A program made the position numbers and the translations under genes. The notes beneath the pieces were generated by a model that did no database searches, had not been told where the DNA came from, and saw nothing but the letters and a program-made list of their open reading frames with translations. 64,000 nt of DNA from Rhodospirillaceae bacterium LM-1 (lineage in GTDB: Bacteria; Pseudomonadota; Alphaproteobacteria; Rhodospirillales; WMHbin7), in assembly GCA_902725215.1 (NCBI GenBank), contig CACUVI010000027.1:1-64000 (forward strand). Reading direction: 5' to 3'. The first letter of the stretch is position 1; each line of letters opens with the position of its first letter. This document shows positions 43,087-53,237 of this stretch, piece after piece.

Positions 43087-46000
43087 TTACGCGGCGGCCA
43101 TGATGAACAGTGGCAGCGTAAAATGGAACGTGCTGCCCTGGCCGTGCTTGCTTTCCACCCAGATCAGGCCGCCATGGCGCTCGACGATGCGCCTGCAAAG
43201 CGCCAGGCCGATGCCGGTGCCGGGATATTCCTCTCTGGTATGCAGGCGCTGGAAGATCAGGAAGATCTTCTCGAAATAGTCCGGCTCGATGCCGATTCCA
43301 TTGTCGATGACCGAGAATCTGGCCATGCCCTGTTCGCTGCGAACCTCAAGGCGGATTTCGCAGGGCCGATCAGGATGGCGGTATTTCAGCGCGTTCGAGA
43401 ACAAGTTCTGGAACAGGCTGACCAGCAAATGCTCGTCGCCTTGCAGTCTTGGAAATTCCTCGGGCAGCGCAATTTTGGCTCCCGATTCTTGAATGGCCAT
43501 CTCCAAATTCTTGAGACTGCCGCTTACGACTTTCGAGATATCGAGCAAGGCGGGCGTTTCCTGCCTGGAATCGACTCGCGAGAATTCCAACAGATCGCGC
43601 ACCAAAGTGTTCATGCGCAACGCGCCGTCAACGGCAAACGAGATGTATTCCTGCGCTTCCTTCGACAGGTCGCCGTCATGACGCTTCTTTAGAAGCTGCA
43701 AGAAACTGGTCACCATGCGCAATGGCTCTTGCAGATCGTGCGAAGCGACATGGGCGAACTGCTGCAAATCGGCGTTCTTCTGGCGCAGCAGGCGCTCGGT
43801 CTGCTTCAGGCCCGTAATGTCCGAGAAGAAGGAAACGTAATTGATGACGGAACCCTTGTCGTCGCGGATCGCGTTGATCGACACCAGCTCGGGATAGACC
43901 TCGCCGTTCTTTTTCTTGTTCCAGCACTCGCCCGACCAACGGCCCTGCGACAAAAGCGCATTCCACATCTTGGCGTAAAAGGCCTTGTCGTGCCTGCCGG
44001 AAGACAGAATGCGCGGCGATTTGCCGATAATGTCTTCCTCGGTGTAGCCGGTGATGTTGGTGAAGGCGTTGTTGACGTAAAGGATCTTTTCGTCGGCGTC
44101 GGTGATGACGATGGCTTCGCTGGAATTTTCGATGATCTTTCCCGAGAGCTTGAGGCGCGCCTCGTTCGTCACTCGGTTGGTGATTTCGTGGTGCGTGACG
44201 ATGACGCCGCCTTCGTCGGGCAGCAGGGGCGAGACATTCATCTGGAACCAGCGCTTCGATCCCGAAGCGCGGTTGACGTACTCCAACGAGAAATATCTAG
44301 CCTTGCGCTCAAGAACTGATCGGAGGCCGCCCACGGCCCTGGCGCCGTCGGTGTGATCGGTCACCATCGGCCCGCCTGCCGGGACGCAGGATTCCAGATA
44401 GCTCTTGCCGACCCAATCGTAATTCTCGGCCATCCCGCACTCTTCGCCAAAGCGCTTCCAGGCGGCGTTGATGGCGATAATCGTGCCATCCTTGTCGAGG
44501 GCCGCGATGTGATGCGGCAGCGAATCGATGTAAGATTGAACGCGCTGGCGCGACTGCGTCAGGTCCGTGGTGTCAACGAAGGTGACGACCGCTCCGGCGA
44601 TGGCGCCGCTTTCGTTGGAATAGGGAAGAACGCGCACATGCGTGGCCTTGCCGTTGTGGCCAACGATATGCTTGTCGATTTCCTCGCCAGTGCGAATGAC
44701 GCTTGCAATGTCGGCGTCGAAGTCGGGATAGTCGATATTTGTCGAAATGTCCGAGAAGGGCCGCCCGATATCGCGGTCCATCAGATTGACGAACTCGGCC
44801 GAGGCGGGGGTGAAGCGGCGCAGCGTGCCCTTGGCGTCGATGAAGATGGTGCCGATCTTGGTCGTGCGCATGAAGTTGTCGAGGTCGTTGTTGAGGTTGG
44901 TCAGTTCGTCGACCTTTTCCTTCAACTCGGAATTGACGGTGTAAAGCTCTTCATTGACCGATTGCAGTTCTTCGTTGGTGCTTTGCAGCTCCTCGTTCGA
45001 AGCCAGCAGCTCCTCATTGGTGGCCTGCAATTCCTCGTTGGTGGTTTCAAGCTCTTCGATCACCGCCTGCTGGTTCTCGCGCGAAGACTGCAACTCGGCT
45101 TCCAGGAGTTTGATGCGCTCGACAGTTTCGACGCTGATGTCGATCGAGGTCGTCGAAGCGGGTTCGTCGGATTCCTGGGAGGCGATGAAATGAATCATCA
45201 CGAAACGCTGGCCGCCCTTGGGCAAGGATAGCGGGCGGAAGCGCAGTTGCACGAATTCCTTGCGGCCATCCTCGGCGGGGGAATCGCGTTCCAGATCGAC
45301 CTGCTGAATGCAGATTTCCTTCCACTCGCGGAAGACGCGGTGCAAGGTGGCGGCGACCAGCGTTCCAATCGACGTCGGCAAATGGCGGCAAACGTCCAAT
45401 GTCGCTTCGCCCGCCGGTATGCGCAAATAGCGTTCGACGCCGCCGTAGTTATGGACGATTTCCTGTTTGTCATCGAGCAGCAACGATGGCGGGCAGTAAC
45501 TGGTTAGAAGCTGGCGCGTTCCTTCCTCGACCGCCTTCATTCCCTCGCGGCGGTTCGAATCGGCGGCGGGCTGCGCATAGGTGCGAACCGATTCAGGGCT
45601 ACGCACATTTTCGTTTCTGACCTCGGCCAGCGGCAGCGAGCGTCCATGCAGCAGGCGATAGACGCGGTGCTTGGCGCTGATCGCCTCGAAATCCACCGAA
45701 TGCGGCCCCAGCGTTTCGCTGGACCCCAGGAACAAGAAGGCGCCTTGCCTGAGGGCGAACTGAAAGCGTGACAGCACGGCCTGCTGAAGATTGGACTCGA
45801 AATAAATCAGAAGATTTCGGCAGCACACCAAGTCCAGCTTGGTGAAGGGCGGGTCCTTGATCACATTATGGGGAGCGAAGACGACCATGCGCCGGACATC
45901 GGGCTTGATCTTGTAGGACGAAACGTTCTTGGTGAAGAACCTGCCGCGCCGCTGCTCGTCGATTTCAGAGACAATGCTTTCCGGATAGGTGCCGCCGCCC

Positions 46001-47133
46001 GCCACTTCCAGCGCGTTGCGGTCGATATCGGTGGCGAAAATCTTGATTTCCACCGTCTTTTCCTGGCGCTCCATTTCTTCGCAGAAAAGAATGGCCACCG
46101 AATAGGCCTCTTCGCCAGTAGCGCAGCCGCAAACCCAGGCACGAATGGTTCCGTTGTTTTCAGTCTTGCCGACCAATTCGGCGATGACATGCTTGTTCAG
46201 GTCGGCAAAGGCGTCGGTGTCGCGGAAGAAATTGGTGACGCTGATTAGAAGCTCGCGCTTCAGATTCTCGGCTTCCAGCTTGTTGGCCGACAGAAGAGTG
46301 GCGTAATCCTCGTGGCTGGACACCTGGTTGAGATGCATGCGCCGTTCGATGCGTCGGATCAGCGTGGTCTTTTTATAGTGGGTGAAGTCTGTGCCGGTTT
46401 GCGCGTTCAACAAATTGAGGATGCGCGTCAGTCCAGCCGTCGCCGCGTCGCCTTCGGCTTCCAGGCTTGAACTGTCAGTCGTGGTGTTGGCGAGGCGGAC
46501 GTAGGATTGCAGACGGTCGAAGATGCGCTCGGGCATCATCACGTCATCGACGATGCCGGTTTCGATGGCCGAGCGCGGCATGCCGTCGAATCTAGCGGTC
46601 AGCGGGTCTTGCACCACCACCATGCCGCCCTGTTCATGGATGGCGCGAATGCCCCTGGTGCCGTCGCTGCCTGTGCCCGACAAGATGATGCCGATGGCCT
46701 GCGATCCTTGGTCCTTGGCCAGCGAGGTCAGAAAGATGTCGATGGGCAGGGTGACGCCCGCTGTTGTCTTGGCCGATAGGTACAGCACGCCGTGATCGAT
46801 GGTGATCAATTTGCCGGGGGGGATGACGTAAATGGTGTCGGTCGCCACCCGAAGCCCATGCTCGGCCTGCGTCACCACCATATTGGTTCGCTTGGCCAGC
46901 AGATCGACCATCATGCTTTTATGGTCCGGCGACAGATGCTGGATGACCACGAAAGACATGCCGGTGCTGGGTGGGAGGGAACTGAAGAAGCGCTCCAACG
47001 CCTCCAGCCCACCGGCCGAAGCGCCAACCCCTACGATGAAAGGCTTGGATGCTTGCGGCGCAACGTTTCCTTTGGCGCGACCCGTCTTTTTCTCTTCCGG
47101 TAAGGAAGCGTTCTCAGGCATTTCGAAAGGCAT
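43087..47133 (-). CDS. CheB-CheR-PAS-histidine kinase fusion protein
   Basis: A 1348-residue cytoplasmic signalling protein. In order: a CheB methylesterase domain (about 30-215; S39 in [11 protein letters not shown] in IQHLSPDH, D in GTGSDGTRG), a CheR methyltransferase domain (about 225-500; [15 protein letters not shown]), a linker, a coiled coil of repeated NEELQ-type heptads (about 692-755), three PAS-type regions (about 760-1110), a histidine kinase H-box ([12 protein letters not shown], near 1130) and an ATPase domain to the end. No CheB receiver domain is present. Such fusions link methylation enzymes to kinase output, often outside classical chemotaxis. No response regulator or che gene is adjacent. 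Confidence 0.95.
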   Translation of the reverse strand: MPFEMPENASLPEEKKTGRAKGNVAPQASKPFIVGVGASAGGLEALERFFSSLPPSTGMSFVVIQHLSPDHKSMMVDLLAKRTNMVVTQAEHGLRVATDTIYVIPPGKLITIDHGVLYLSAKTTAGVTLPIDIFLTSLAKDQGSQAIGIILSGTGSDGTRGIRAIHEQGGMVVVQDPLTARFDGMPRSAIETGIVDDVMMPERIFDRLQSYVRLANTTTDSSSLEAEGDAATAGLTRILNLLNAQTGTDFTHYKKTTLIRRIERRMHLNQVSSHEDYATLLSANKLEAENLKRELLISVTNFFRDTDAFADLNKHVIAELVGKTENNGTIRAWVCGCATGEEAYSVAILFCEEMERQEKTVEIKIFATDIDRNALEVAGGGTYPESIVSEIDEQRRGRFFTKNVSSYKIKPDVRRMVVFAPHNVIKDPPFTKLDLVCCRNLLIYFESNLQQAVLSRFQFALRQGAFLFLGSSETLGPHSVDFEAISAKHRVYRLLHGRSLPLAEVRNENVRSPESVRTYAQPAADSNRREGMKAVEEGTRQLLTSYCPPSLLLDDKQEIVHNYGGVERYLRIPAGEATLDVCRHLPTSIGTLVAATLHRVFREWKEICIQQVDLERDSPAEDGRKEFVQLRFRPLSLPKGGQRFVMIHFIASQESDEPASTTSIDISVETVERIKLLEAELQSSRENQQAVIEELETTNEELQATNEELLASNEELQSTNEELQSVNEELYTVNSELKEKVDELTNLNNDLDNFMRTTKIGTIFIDAKGTLRRFTPASAEFVNLMDRDIGRPFSDISTNIDYPDFDADIASVIRTGEEIDKHIVGHNGKATHVRVLPYSNESGAIAGAVVTFVDTTDLTQSRQRVQSYIDSLPHHIAALDKDGTIIAINAAWKRFGEECGMAENYDWVGKSYLESCVPAGGPMVTDHTDGARAVGGLRSVLERKARYFSLEYVNRASGSKRWFQMNVSPLLPDEGGVIVTHHEITNRVTNEARLKLSGKIIENSSEAIVITDADEKILYVNNAFTNITGYTEEDIIGKSPRILSSGRHDKAFYAKMWNALLSQGRWSGECWNKKKNGEVYPELVSINAIRDDKGSVINYVSFFSDITGLKQTERLLRQKNADLQQFAHVASHDLQEPLRMVTSFLQLLKKRHDGDLSKEAQEYISFAVDGALRMNTLVRDLLEFSRVDSRQETPALLDISKVVSGSLKNLEMAIQESGAKIALPEEFPRLQGDEHLLVSLFQNLFSNALKYRHPDRPCEIRLEVRSEQGMARFSVIDNGIGIEPDYFEKIFLIFQRLHTREEYPGTGIGLALCRRIVERHGGLIWVESKHGQGSTFHFTLPLFIMAAA

Positions 47134-47238
47134 CCTATCCCCAAAAAAATAATGCCTCTATCGATTTCAACTTGAAGTGTATCAGGCGCCGTTCGTCGTG
47201 TCAGCCTCTCTTTAGAATCACTCAGAATTATTTTTGCG

Positions 47239-48522
47239 TTACATCATTCCCAGCATTTTGGGCAACCAAAGCGATATTTCAGGGATGTAGGTGATCATGA
47301 CCAGGAAGACCAGCATGGTCAGCAGCCAGGGCATGACGGCCACGGTCAGCTCGGTAATGCCCATTTTTGTGATGCCCGAGGCCACGTACAAGTTCAGGCC
47401 AACCGGCGGGTGGCACATGCCGACCTCCATATTGACCACCATCATGATGCCGAAATGAATGGGGTCGATGCCCAGCTTCATGGCGACCGGGAACAGAATG
47501 GGGGCCATGATCAGCACGATCGAGCTGGGTTCCATGAAGTTGCCCGCCATCAGCAGCAGCAGATTGACCACCAGCAGGAAGGCGATGACGCCCAGGTCCT
47601 TCTCGACGATCCAGTCGGCGATGGCGTGCGGGATATTCTCGTTGGCCAGCACGAAGGAGAAGAGAACCGCATTGGTGATGATGTAAAGCAGCATCGCCGA
47701 CATGTTGGCCGAGTTGAGCAGAATTTTAGGCACCTGCGAAAGCGGCATGTCCTTATAGACGAAAATGGCGATGACGAAGGCGTAAACGGCGCTCATGGCC
47801 GCCGCCTCGGTGGGCGTGAAAATACCGGTATAAATACCGCCGATGACGATAATGATCAGCGCCAGACCCCAGATGGCGTCTTTGAAGCTGGTCAGTTTTT
47901 CCTTGAAGCTGGCTTCGGGGCAGCGCGGATAATTGTTTTTCCAAGCACGCCAGAATGTGGTCAGGCCCAGCATGGTGGCCAGGATCAGGCCTGGAATCAC
48001 GCCCGCCATAAATAATTGGCCGACCGAGCTGTTGGTCGCCACGGCATACATGACCATGACGATCGAGGGCGGTATCAGAATGCCCAAGGCGCCCGAGGTG
48101 GTGATGACGCCAGCGCCGAAGCGTTGCGGAAAGCCCTGCTTGACCATGGCGGGCAGCAGGATCGAGCCGATGGCGACCACGGTGGCCGGGCTGGAACCCG
48201 ACACCGCGGCAAACAGCGCGCAGGCCATGACGCCGGCCAAGCCCAAACCGCCATGCCAATGGCCGATCATGGCGGTGGCGAAATTGATCATGCGCTTGGC
48301 GACTCCGCCATGCGTCAGGAAGTTGCCTGCCAGGATGAAGAACGGGATGGCCATGATCTCGAATTTCTCGATGCCGGTGAACAGCTTAAGCGCCACGGCT
48401 TCGATGGGAACATGGGTCATGGTGAACAGGAAGGTCAGAACGGTCAGGCCCAGCGAAATCGAAATGGGCATGCCGGTCAGCATAAGGGCCAGCAACAGAC
48501 CGAAGATGATGGCGGCGTTCAT
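47239..48522 (-). CDS. dctM: TRAP transporter large permease subunit
   Basis: A 427-residue inner-membrane protein with 12 or so helices. PIPFFILAGNFLTHGGVAKRM-like sequence (AIPFFILAGNFL), GSSPATVVAIGSI, SGALGILIPPSIVMVMYAV and MEVGMCHPPVGLNLYVASGI are typical of DctM. It carries the Na+/substrate path of a C4-dicarboxylate-type TRAP importer with the DctQ and DctP genes upstream on the same strand. The spacing to dctQ is one base. Confidence 0.95.
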   Translation of the reverse strand: MNAAIIFGLLLALMLTGMPISISLGLTVLTFLFTMTHVPIEAVALKLFTGIEKFEIMAIPFFILAGNFLTHGGVAKRMINFATAMIGHWHGGLGLAGVMACALFAAVSGSSPATVVAIGSILLPAMVKQGFPQRFGAGVITTSGALGILIPPSIVMVMYAVATNSSVGQLFMAGVIPGLILATMLGLTTFWRAWKNNYPRCPEASFKEKLTSFKDAIWGLALIIIVIGGIYTGIFTPTEAAAMSAVYAFVIAIFVYKDMPLSQVPKILLNSANMSAMLLYIITNAVLFSFVLANENIPHAIADWIVEKDLGVIAFLLVVNLLLLMAGNFMEPSSIVLIMAPILFPVAMKLGIDPIHFGIMMVVNMEVGMCHPPVGLNLYVASGITKMGITELTVAVMPWLLTMLVFLVMITYIPEISLWLPKMLGMM

Positions 48523-48523
48523 G

Positions 48524-49207
48524 TCAGCGGCCCTCCGGCTTGTCTGCGTCGTGCGAGGGGTCCTTGGGATGCAGGTTGTCTTGCATCTCGAACCAGTTGA
48601 CGTCCTTCACCTGGCCTTTGTCGTCCTTTTCGATGCCGTCCACATGGCCGTGGTCGTGGTGCGGCAGTTCGCCGGTGCGCAGGAAGGAAGCGCAGACTTG
48701 TAGGAAGCGAAAGCACATCAGGGACGAACCTAAGGGGATGGCCATGTAGATGATCCAGGTGGGCCATTCCAGGTCGGGGGTGATCGGGCCTTCGTACAGG
48801 TCGCCGGTTGCGATGCCCAGCATCGTGAAGATGCTGTAATGCGCGCCGTTCTCCCAAACAAAAAAGCCGCCCAGGGTGGCGATGATGCCGGTAAAGACGG
48901 CGCCGCTCAACAGGCCAAAGATGATGAATTTGCCGCGCAGGCTGGGACCCATGCGGTTGATCAGCACATCGACGCCGACATGGATGCCGGTGCGCACGCC
49001 GTAAGCGGCGCCGAACTTGGCCATCCAGACGAACATGTAGATGCACAATTCTTGCGCCCAGGCGAAATTGAACAGGCGCATGAATTCGTAAAAGAAGGGA
49101 ACGCCCGAGGCGTAGCGGTGAACGACCGCTGCGAAAATGATCAGTGTCGCCGCGCCCATGAGGAAGGCGATCAACCACTCCTCGAGATGATCAAGAACTT
49201 TAAGCAC
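48524..49207 (-). CDS. dctQ: TRAP transporter small permease subunit
   Basis: A 227-residue inner-membrane protein with four helices (about 10-170), including EWLIAFLMGAATLIIFAAVV and FAWAQELCIYMFVWMAKFG with the conserved Trp/Gln-Glu pair of DctQ. It ends in a hydrophilic tail of about 45 residues with HHDHGHVDG, longer than usual; the tail could touch metal or be a linker. It partners DctM, one base downstream. Confidence 0.92.
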   Translation of the reverse strand: MLKVLDHLEEWLIAFLMGAATLIIFAAVVHRYASGVPFFYEFMRLFNFAWAQELCIYMFVWMAKFGAAYGVRTGIHVGVDVLINRMGPSLRGKFIIFGLLSGAVFTGIIATLGGFFVWENGAHYSIFTMLGIATGDLYEGPITPDLEWPTWIIYMAIPLGSSLMCFRFLQVCASFLRTGELPHHDHGHVDGIEKDDKGQVKDVNWFEMQDNLHPKDPSHDADKPEGR

Positions 49208-49236
49208 CGCTTGCTCCCCGTAACCTTCGGCAGGAG

Positions 49237-49275
49237 AAAACCGGGACGTCTGATCGGTAGACGCCCCGGCTTTTT
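49237..49275. terminator. bidirectional-looking hairpin between dctP and dctQ
   Basis: CCGGGACGTCT (49241-49251) pairs with AGACGCCCCGG (49259-49269), one mismatch. A T-run follows on either strand. On the minus strand it lies between dctP and dctQ, so it probably dampens transcription of the permease genes. Confidence 0.75.
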
Positions 49276-49293
49276 GAATTGCCTAACTTAAAC

Positions 49294-50328
49294 TTACTTC
49301 TTTTTGGCTGCGGCTTTGTCCGCCTTTTCGCCTTCGGCATAGAAGGCCTGCAGCAGATCCTTGCCGACGCGGCTTTCCATTTCCTGATGCACGGGCATCA
49401 GAGCTTTTCTCCAAGCGGCTTTTTCTTCGGCGGTGAGTTCATAGAACTCGGTCTTGCCCGAAGCCTTCATGCCGGCCAGCGCATCCGCATTCTCGGTTTC
49501 CGCGATGGCGTTGGCAAAGCGAGTCGCCTCGTTCATCGCCCCTTCCAACGTGGCGCGGATGTCGGGCGGCAAGCCTTCCCAGAACTTCTTGTTCACGATG
49601 ACCGCATAGCCCAGATAGCCGTGGTTGGACATCGTGGCGTGCTTTTGCACTTCATGCATTTTCTGGGTGAACATGTTGGAAGGCGGGTTTTCGGTGCCAT
49701 CCACCACGCCCGTCTGCAAAGCCTGATAGACTTCCGAGAAAGCCATCACCTGGGGCAGCGCGCCGAGAGCCTTCATCTGGGCTTCCAGAACCTTCGAAGA
49801 TTGGATGCGCATCTTCTGGCCCTTGAAGTCTTCGACCTTCTTCAATGGCTTGTTGGCGCTCATGATCTTGAAGCCGTTGTCCCAATAGCCCAGACCAATG
49901 ATGCCCTTGCCTTCCAGCTTCTTCAGCAGACCCTGGCCCACCGGACCTTCGGTCACCGAGCGCAGAGCCTCTTTTGAAGGCAGGATGAAGGGCAGGTCGA
50001 AGGCTTCGAATTCCTTGACACCCAGCGGGCCGAACTTGGCCAGCGACGGCGCCAGCATCTGGACGGCGCCCAGTTGCAGCATTTCCATCTCTTCCTTGTC
50101 TTTGTACAGCTGGCTGTTGGGGTAGACTTCAACTTTCACAGCGCCCTTGGTGCGCTCTTCTGCCAGCTTTTTGAAGAATTCGGCGCCCTTGCCCTTAGGC
50201 GTGTTGGGGGCAACCACATGCGAAAATTTGATGACGATGGGTTCGGCAGCCTGGGCAAAACCTGGAAGGCTGGCCGCCAGAGCGGCGGCGCCTGCCAGAA
50301 GTGTTAGACATTTCAATTGGATGCGCAT
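49294..50328 (-). CDS. dctP: TRAP transporter substrate-binding protein DctP
   Basis: A 344-residue periplasmic protein. Signal peptide 1-26 (LPGFAQAAEP), then IVIKFSHVVAPNTPKGKGAEFF, and the ligand region MRIQSSKVLEAQMKALGA with the Arg that binds the carboxylate of the substrate. VVDGTENPPSNMFTQKMHEVQ is typical of DctP. The ATG at 50328 follows AAGGAGG, deciding against the longer frame. The C-terminus is Lys-rich (ADKAAAKKK). Likely ligand: a C4-dicarboxylate or related acid. Confidence 0.94.
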   Translation of the reverse strand: MRIQLKCLTLLAGAAALAASLPGFAQAAEPIVIKFSHVVAPNTPKGKGAEFFKKLAEERTKGAVKVEVYPNSQLYKDKEEMEMLQLGAVQMLAPSLAKFGPLGVKEFEAFDLPFILPSKEALRSVTEGPVGQGLLKKLEGKGIIGLGYWDNGFKIMSANKPLKKVEDFKGQKMRIQSSKVLEAQMKALGALPQVMAFSEVYQALQTGVVDGTENPPSNMFTQKMHEVQKHATMSNHGYLGYAVIVNKKFWEGLPPDIRATLEGAMNEATRFANAIAETENADALAGMKASGKTEFYELTAEEKAAWRKALMPVHQEMESRVGKDLLQAFYAEGEKADKAAAKKK

Positions 50329-50623
50329 GTGCTGTCCTCCTTTTAACTCATGAGCGTGGCTGGGCTGCTGTTTCATGACTCCCGGCGCCACGTCGCCAAA
50401 AGATTAATGCTAAGTTAATGCCGCTCTTTCGGGGAGGCAACAGCTACCTTTGAATTTGTTTCGATTGCGGGGCGCATTGGGTAGATTTACCTGTGCTCGG
50501 TGCGCAACAGTCGAACGTATAAAACTGCAAATGCTGGATAATCGCTTGATGAACGGTTGCGCCGCCCCCCCCAGATTTGGTAGAAGAGCCTCCAATTCTA
50601 AATACCTTGGAAGGATCAGGACG

Positions 50624-51700
50624 ATGCGTATTTCCTCAGCAATGCTGGGTGCGGCTTTGGTGCTTGGCTTGGCTGGTGGCGCTCAGGCGCAATCAGGCAG
50701 CGGCGTTTACACCGGCCTGATGGGCGGCTACAACCTGCTGCAGGATGGCGACACCTCGGGTGGCGCGATCAACGGCTCCGCCGACTATGATGGTGGTTTC
50801 GCCGTTCTGGGCAACCTCGGCTACGACTACGGCAAATACAGTTTCGGCAATCTGCGCTCGGAAATCGAACTCGGTTATCGCCGCAACGGCGCTGACAGCA
50901 TTTCCGGAACGGCGACGGGTGTCGGCACGGGCAGCGCTTCCGGCGACGCCAGCGCCATCAGCCTGATGCTGAACGGCTTGTGGGACATGCCGGTCAATTT
51001 CCCGGTTCGTCCTTACTTGGGCGCCGGCATCGGTGCTGCCAGGGTTGACTTCGACAATGTCAAGACCTCGGCGGGAACCTTCCTCAAGGACAGCGACTAC
51101 CAGTTCGCTTACCAGGGCATCGTCGGTCTTGGCTGGGACGTCACCAACAACTGGCGTGCCGCTCTTGACTATCGCTATTTTGCTACCCTGGATCCCAGCG
51201 TGAGCCATGGCAACGGAACGGGCGTGGACACCGAATACAAGACTCACGCCGTGATGTTGGGCTTTGCCTACAAGTTCGCCGCTCCGGCCCCGGTTCCCGT
51301 GGCCCAGCCGGTGGTTCAGCCTGCTCCGACGCCTGCGCCCGCTCCGGCGCCGGTCAAGAAGCCTGCCGAACCCAAGAACTTCCTGGTCTTCTTCGACTTC
51401 GACAAGGCGGACATCACGCCTGAAGCCTTGAAGATCATCGAGCAGGCCGTGGCCTATGCCAAGGCGGGCAACATGTCCCGCGTTGAGTTGACCGGTCACG
51501 CTGATCGCTCGGGTTCGAACAAGTACAACATGGCGCTTTCGATGCGCCGCGCCAAGGCAGTGCAGGACACCATGGTCAAGCTGGGCATGAATGCCAGCGC
51601 GATCGGCCTGACCGCCAAGGGCGAAGAGCAGCCTTTGGTTCCGACGCCCGATGGCGTGCGCGAGCCGCAGAACCGCCGCGTCGAGATCGTTCTGCCGTAA
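50624..51700 (+). CDS. OmpA-family outer-membrane protein
   Basis: A 358-residue outer-membrane protein: signal peptide 1-22 (GLAGGAQAQS), an eight-strand beta-barrel (about 25-220, GVYTGLMGGYNLLQDGD to HAVMLGFAYKF), a Pro/Ala-rich linker (PAPTPAPAPAPVKKPAEPK) and an OmpA peptidoglycan-binding domain (FFDFDKADITPEA, ELTGHADRSGSNKYN, LSMRRAKAVQ). It ties the outer membrane to the wall. AAGGATCAGG precedes the ATG. The 230 bases upstream hold no gene, and a strong terminator follows. Confidence 0.95.
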   Translation: MRISSAMLGAALVLGLAGGAQAQSGSGVYTGLMGGYNLLQDGDTSGGAINGSADYDGGFAVLGNLGYDYGKYSFGNLRSEIELGYRRNGADSISGTATGVGTGSASGDASAISLMLNGLWDMPVNFPVRPYLGAGIGAARVDFDNVKTSAGTFLKDSDYQFAYQGIVGLGWDVTNNWRAALDYRYFATLDPSVSHGNGTGVDTEYKTHAVMLGFAYKFAAPAPVPVAQPVVQPAPTPAPAPAPVKKPAEPKNFLVFFDFDKADITPEALKIIEQAVAYAKAGNMSRVELTGHADRSGSNKYNMALSMRRAKAVQDTMVKLGMNASAIGLTAKGEEQPLVPTPDGVREPQNRRVEIVLP

Positions 51701-51728
51701 GGCAGGCGCTATCCTCGCAGCCAATGCA

Positions 51729-51760
51729 AACGGCCCCGGAGAAATCCGGGGCCGTTTTGT
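51729..51760 (+). terminator. Rho-independent terminator of the ompA gene
   Basis: CGGCCCCGGA, GAAA loop, TCCGGGGCCG, then TTTTG. Its ten-base-pair stem is identical to that of the terminator at 53242-53265. Confidence 0.93.
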
Positions 51761-51795
51761 TTGCTGACGGCTGATTGCTAGCGGCGGACTGCTTC

Positions 51796-52365
51796 TCACA
51801 GCCATCCCAGGAAACTGCCGATGCCTTCGCTTAGGGCCATAGGGCCAGCGTTGTGGGCGAGGCTGTTGAAGGCGTCGGTTGTCTTGGGGCCGATCCGAGT
51901 GACATTGGCGAGCGATTGATAAGCGGCCCCGGAAATCGCCAGCTTGCGCTTCTCGTCCAACCCATCGAAGCGGTCCTTGCCCAGCGTCTTCTCAGTATGC
52001 TTGATGCCCTCGTCGATCAGGCGGCCTGACAAGGCTTTGGCCTTGTCTTCATTGAGCGAGATGTCGCCAAGATTCTTCATGGCGGCATCTTGTCGCGCCG
52101 CAGCATCCTTGGCCGAAGGATTGTTCTTGGCATAGACCAGTTCTTCAAAGGCATGCTTGTGCTGCTTGGACAGCGTGATGCCCGCAGCCTTGAAATCGGC
52201 TTCGGCTTCAGGACGTACCTTCCACACGCCACCCTGGCCTTTCACCACCGGCGTATATCCGGCGCCGATGGTGGCGTTGTTGTGTTTGTCTGCATAAAAG
52301 TTATCTTTGTGGTGTTCGTGTTGCTTCAGTTTCTCAAACACTTTGTATCTCAGCTGTTCACTCAT
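51796..52365 (-). CDS. T4-lysozyme-like (GH24 fold) protein
   Basis: A 189-residue soluble protein without a signal peptide. E17, D26 and T32 (HEHHKDNFYADKHNNATIGAG) have the same spacing as the catalytic E11, D20 and T26 of T4 lysozyme, and the following ATIGAGY parallels the TIGIGH of GH24 enzymes. A later LNEDKAKALSGRLIDEGIKH and a conserved helix AISGAAYQSL match the second lobe. It should cut peptidoglycan, but needs a route to the periplasm; no holin, spanin or phage genes are near. AAGGAGAACG precedes the ATG. It ends IGSFLGWL, and a decayed copy of this tail lies at 53181. Confidence 0.72.
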   Translation of the reverse strand: MSEQLRYKVFEKLKQHEHHKDNFYADKHNNATIGAGYTPVVKGQGGVWKVRPEAEADFKAAGITLSKQHKHAFEELVYAKNNPSAKDAAARQDAAMKNLGDISLNEDKAKALSGRLIDEGIKHTEKTLGKDRFDGLDEKRKLAISGAAYQSLANVTRIGPKTTDAFNSLAHNAGPMALSEGIGSFLGWL

Positions 52366-52385
52366 CGTCGTTCTCCTTTAGTCAA

Positions 52386-52415
52386 CAAAAAAGGCGGCGC
52401 ACCATGCGCCGCCTT
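52386..52415 (-). terminator. Rho-independent terminator of the 52454 gene
   Basis: On the minus strand AAGGCGGCGC, a five-base loop and GCGCCGCCTT are followed by a run of T. It ends the 52454-53074 transcript, 20 bases before the lysozyme-like ATG, so the latter has its own promoter only if it lies within or before the hairpin, or depends on readthrough. Confidence 0.85.
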
Positions 52416-52453
52416 GGGTAACCGTTGCCCCGACTATTCAGGACAACGAAACG

Positions 52454-53074
52454 TTAGTCGTCTGAATATGGAATAAACCTCATTTCGATTTGGCAGCCCG
52501 AGGCTGATGAAGAGCTTGTAACGCTAAATTTTGTTTTTGCCGCCTCAAGGGTTGGGCAAAGAGCGAATGTCGGCATGCAGCGATATTTCCATCCTGAATG
52601 ATCATCCGTATATCCCGCCGGAAGACGGAACACCATGTATCGGTTGTTTTCTTTTAACCAGTACCTTTTAAGATAAATAGAACGTTCTAGTTTGAAGATG
52701 TAGCGCTCCCAAGCTCCGCCATCAGGCAAGGGAAAGCTGATTTTGCTTTGCAGGATTTCATATCTGAACTCACCTATCTTCTCGAAAATAATGCTGTCGC
52801 CGGTGATGACCATTCTGCCAATCATCCAATCAACATCTCTGTTAACGGGATACCATGTCCCATTCACATTTTTCCTACAATTCTGGTACATCCAATTTTT
52901 GTCCGGATACTGTTTCTCCTCTCTCCCGTGTTCGATCATGCGCTTGATGTAGGCTTTCTCTTCCTTGCTCAGCTTCGGAGGCTTGTCGCCTTCCGCCCAT
53001 GCTGATCCCAAATCCTGCAGCAGACAGGCGGCGGCGGTTACGCAAAGCGCAAGCAATCGGCGGCCTCGCTTCAT
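52454..53074 (-). CDS. secreted protein of unknown function, lower GC than neighbours
   Basis: A 206-residue exported protein: signal peptide about 1-28 (CLLQDLGSAWAEG), then a charged helix (KLSKEEKAYIKRMIEHGREE) and a beta-rich domain with NGTWYPVNRDVDWMIGRMV. It has five or so cysteines in the mature part (QNCRK, YRCMP, ALCPT, SGCQI), likely paired. I do not recognise the family. Codon use is visibly more AT-rich than in the flanking genes, suggesting transfer. The ATG at 53074 follows AAGGA. It precedes the lysozyme-like gene on the same strand, separated by a terminator. Confidence 0.7.
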   Translation of the reverse strand: MKRGRRLLALCVTAAACLLQDLGSAWAEGDKPPKLSKEEKAYIKRMIEHGREEKQYPDKNWMYQNCRKNVNGTWYPVNRDVDWMIGRMVITGDSIIFEKIGEFRYEILQSKISFPLPDGGAWERYIFKLERSIYLKRYWLKENNRYMVFRLPAGYTDDHSGWKYRCMPTFALCPTLEAAKTKFSVTSSSSASGCQIEMRFIPYSDD

Positions 53075-53180
53075 GACGGCGATCCTTCCTGGGCGCAATA
53101 AGGGCGGTAATGCTGGGACTTGTAACCGGATTCCCTCAATCAGTCAAGCATTAATTCATATATCTACGATAAGTAGCTTC

Positions 53181-53222
53181 TCACTGCCATCCCAGCCAGC
53201 CGCCGATGTCCTGGTCAAGCAT
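53181..53222 (-). pseudogene. decayed C-terminal tail of a lysozyme-like paralogue
   Basis: On the minus strand the codons read MLDQDIGGWLGWQ-stop, against ALSEGIGSFLGWL-stop at the end of the 51796 gene; about 28 of 34 bases agree around the stop, including bases after it (GCTTCTCAC). Nothing upstream continues the gene; instead the cytochrome terminator follows at once. It is a short remnant, so chance cannot be fully excluded. Confidence 0.5.
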
Positions 53223-53237
53223 CTGCTGGTTGGCATA

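Noticed and set aside
44880-45070. Tandem DNA repeats on the minus strand
   Set aside because: Explained by coding heptads of the coiled coil in the CheB-CheR-kinase fusion; not a mobile or CRISPR repeat.
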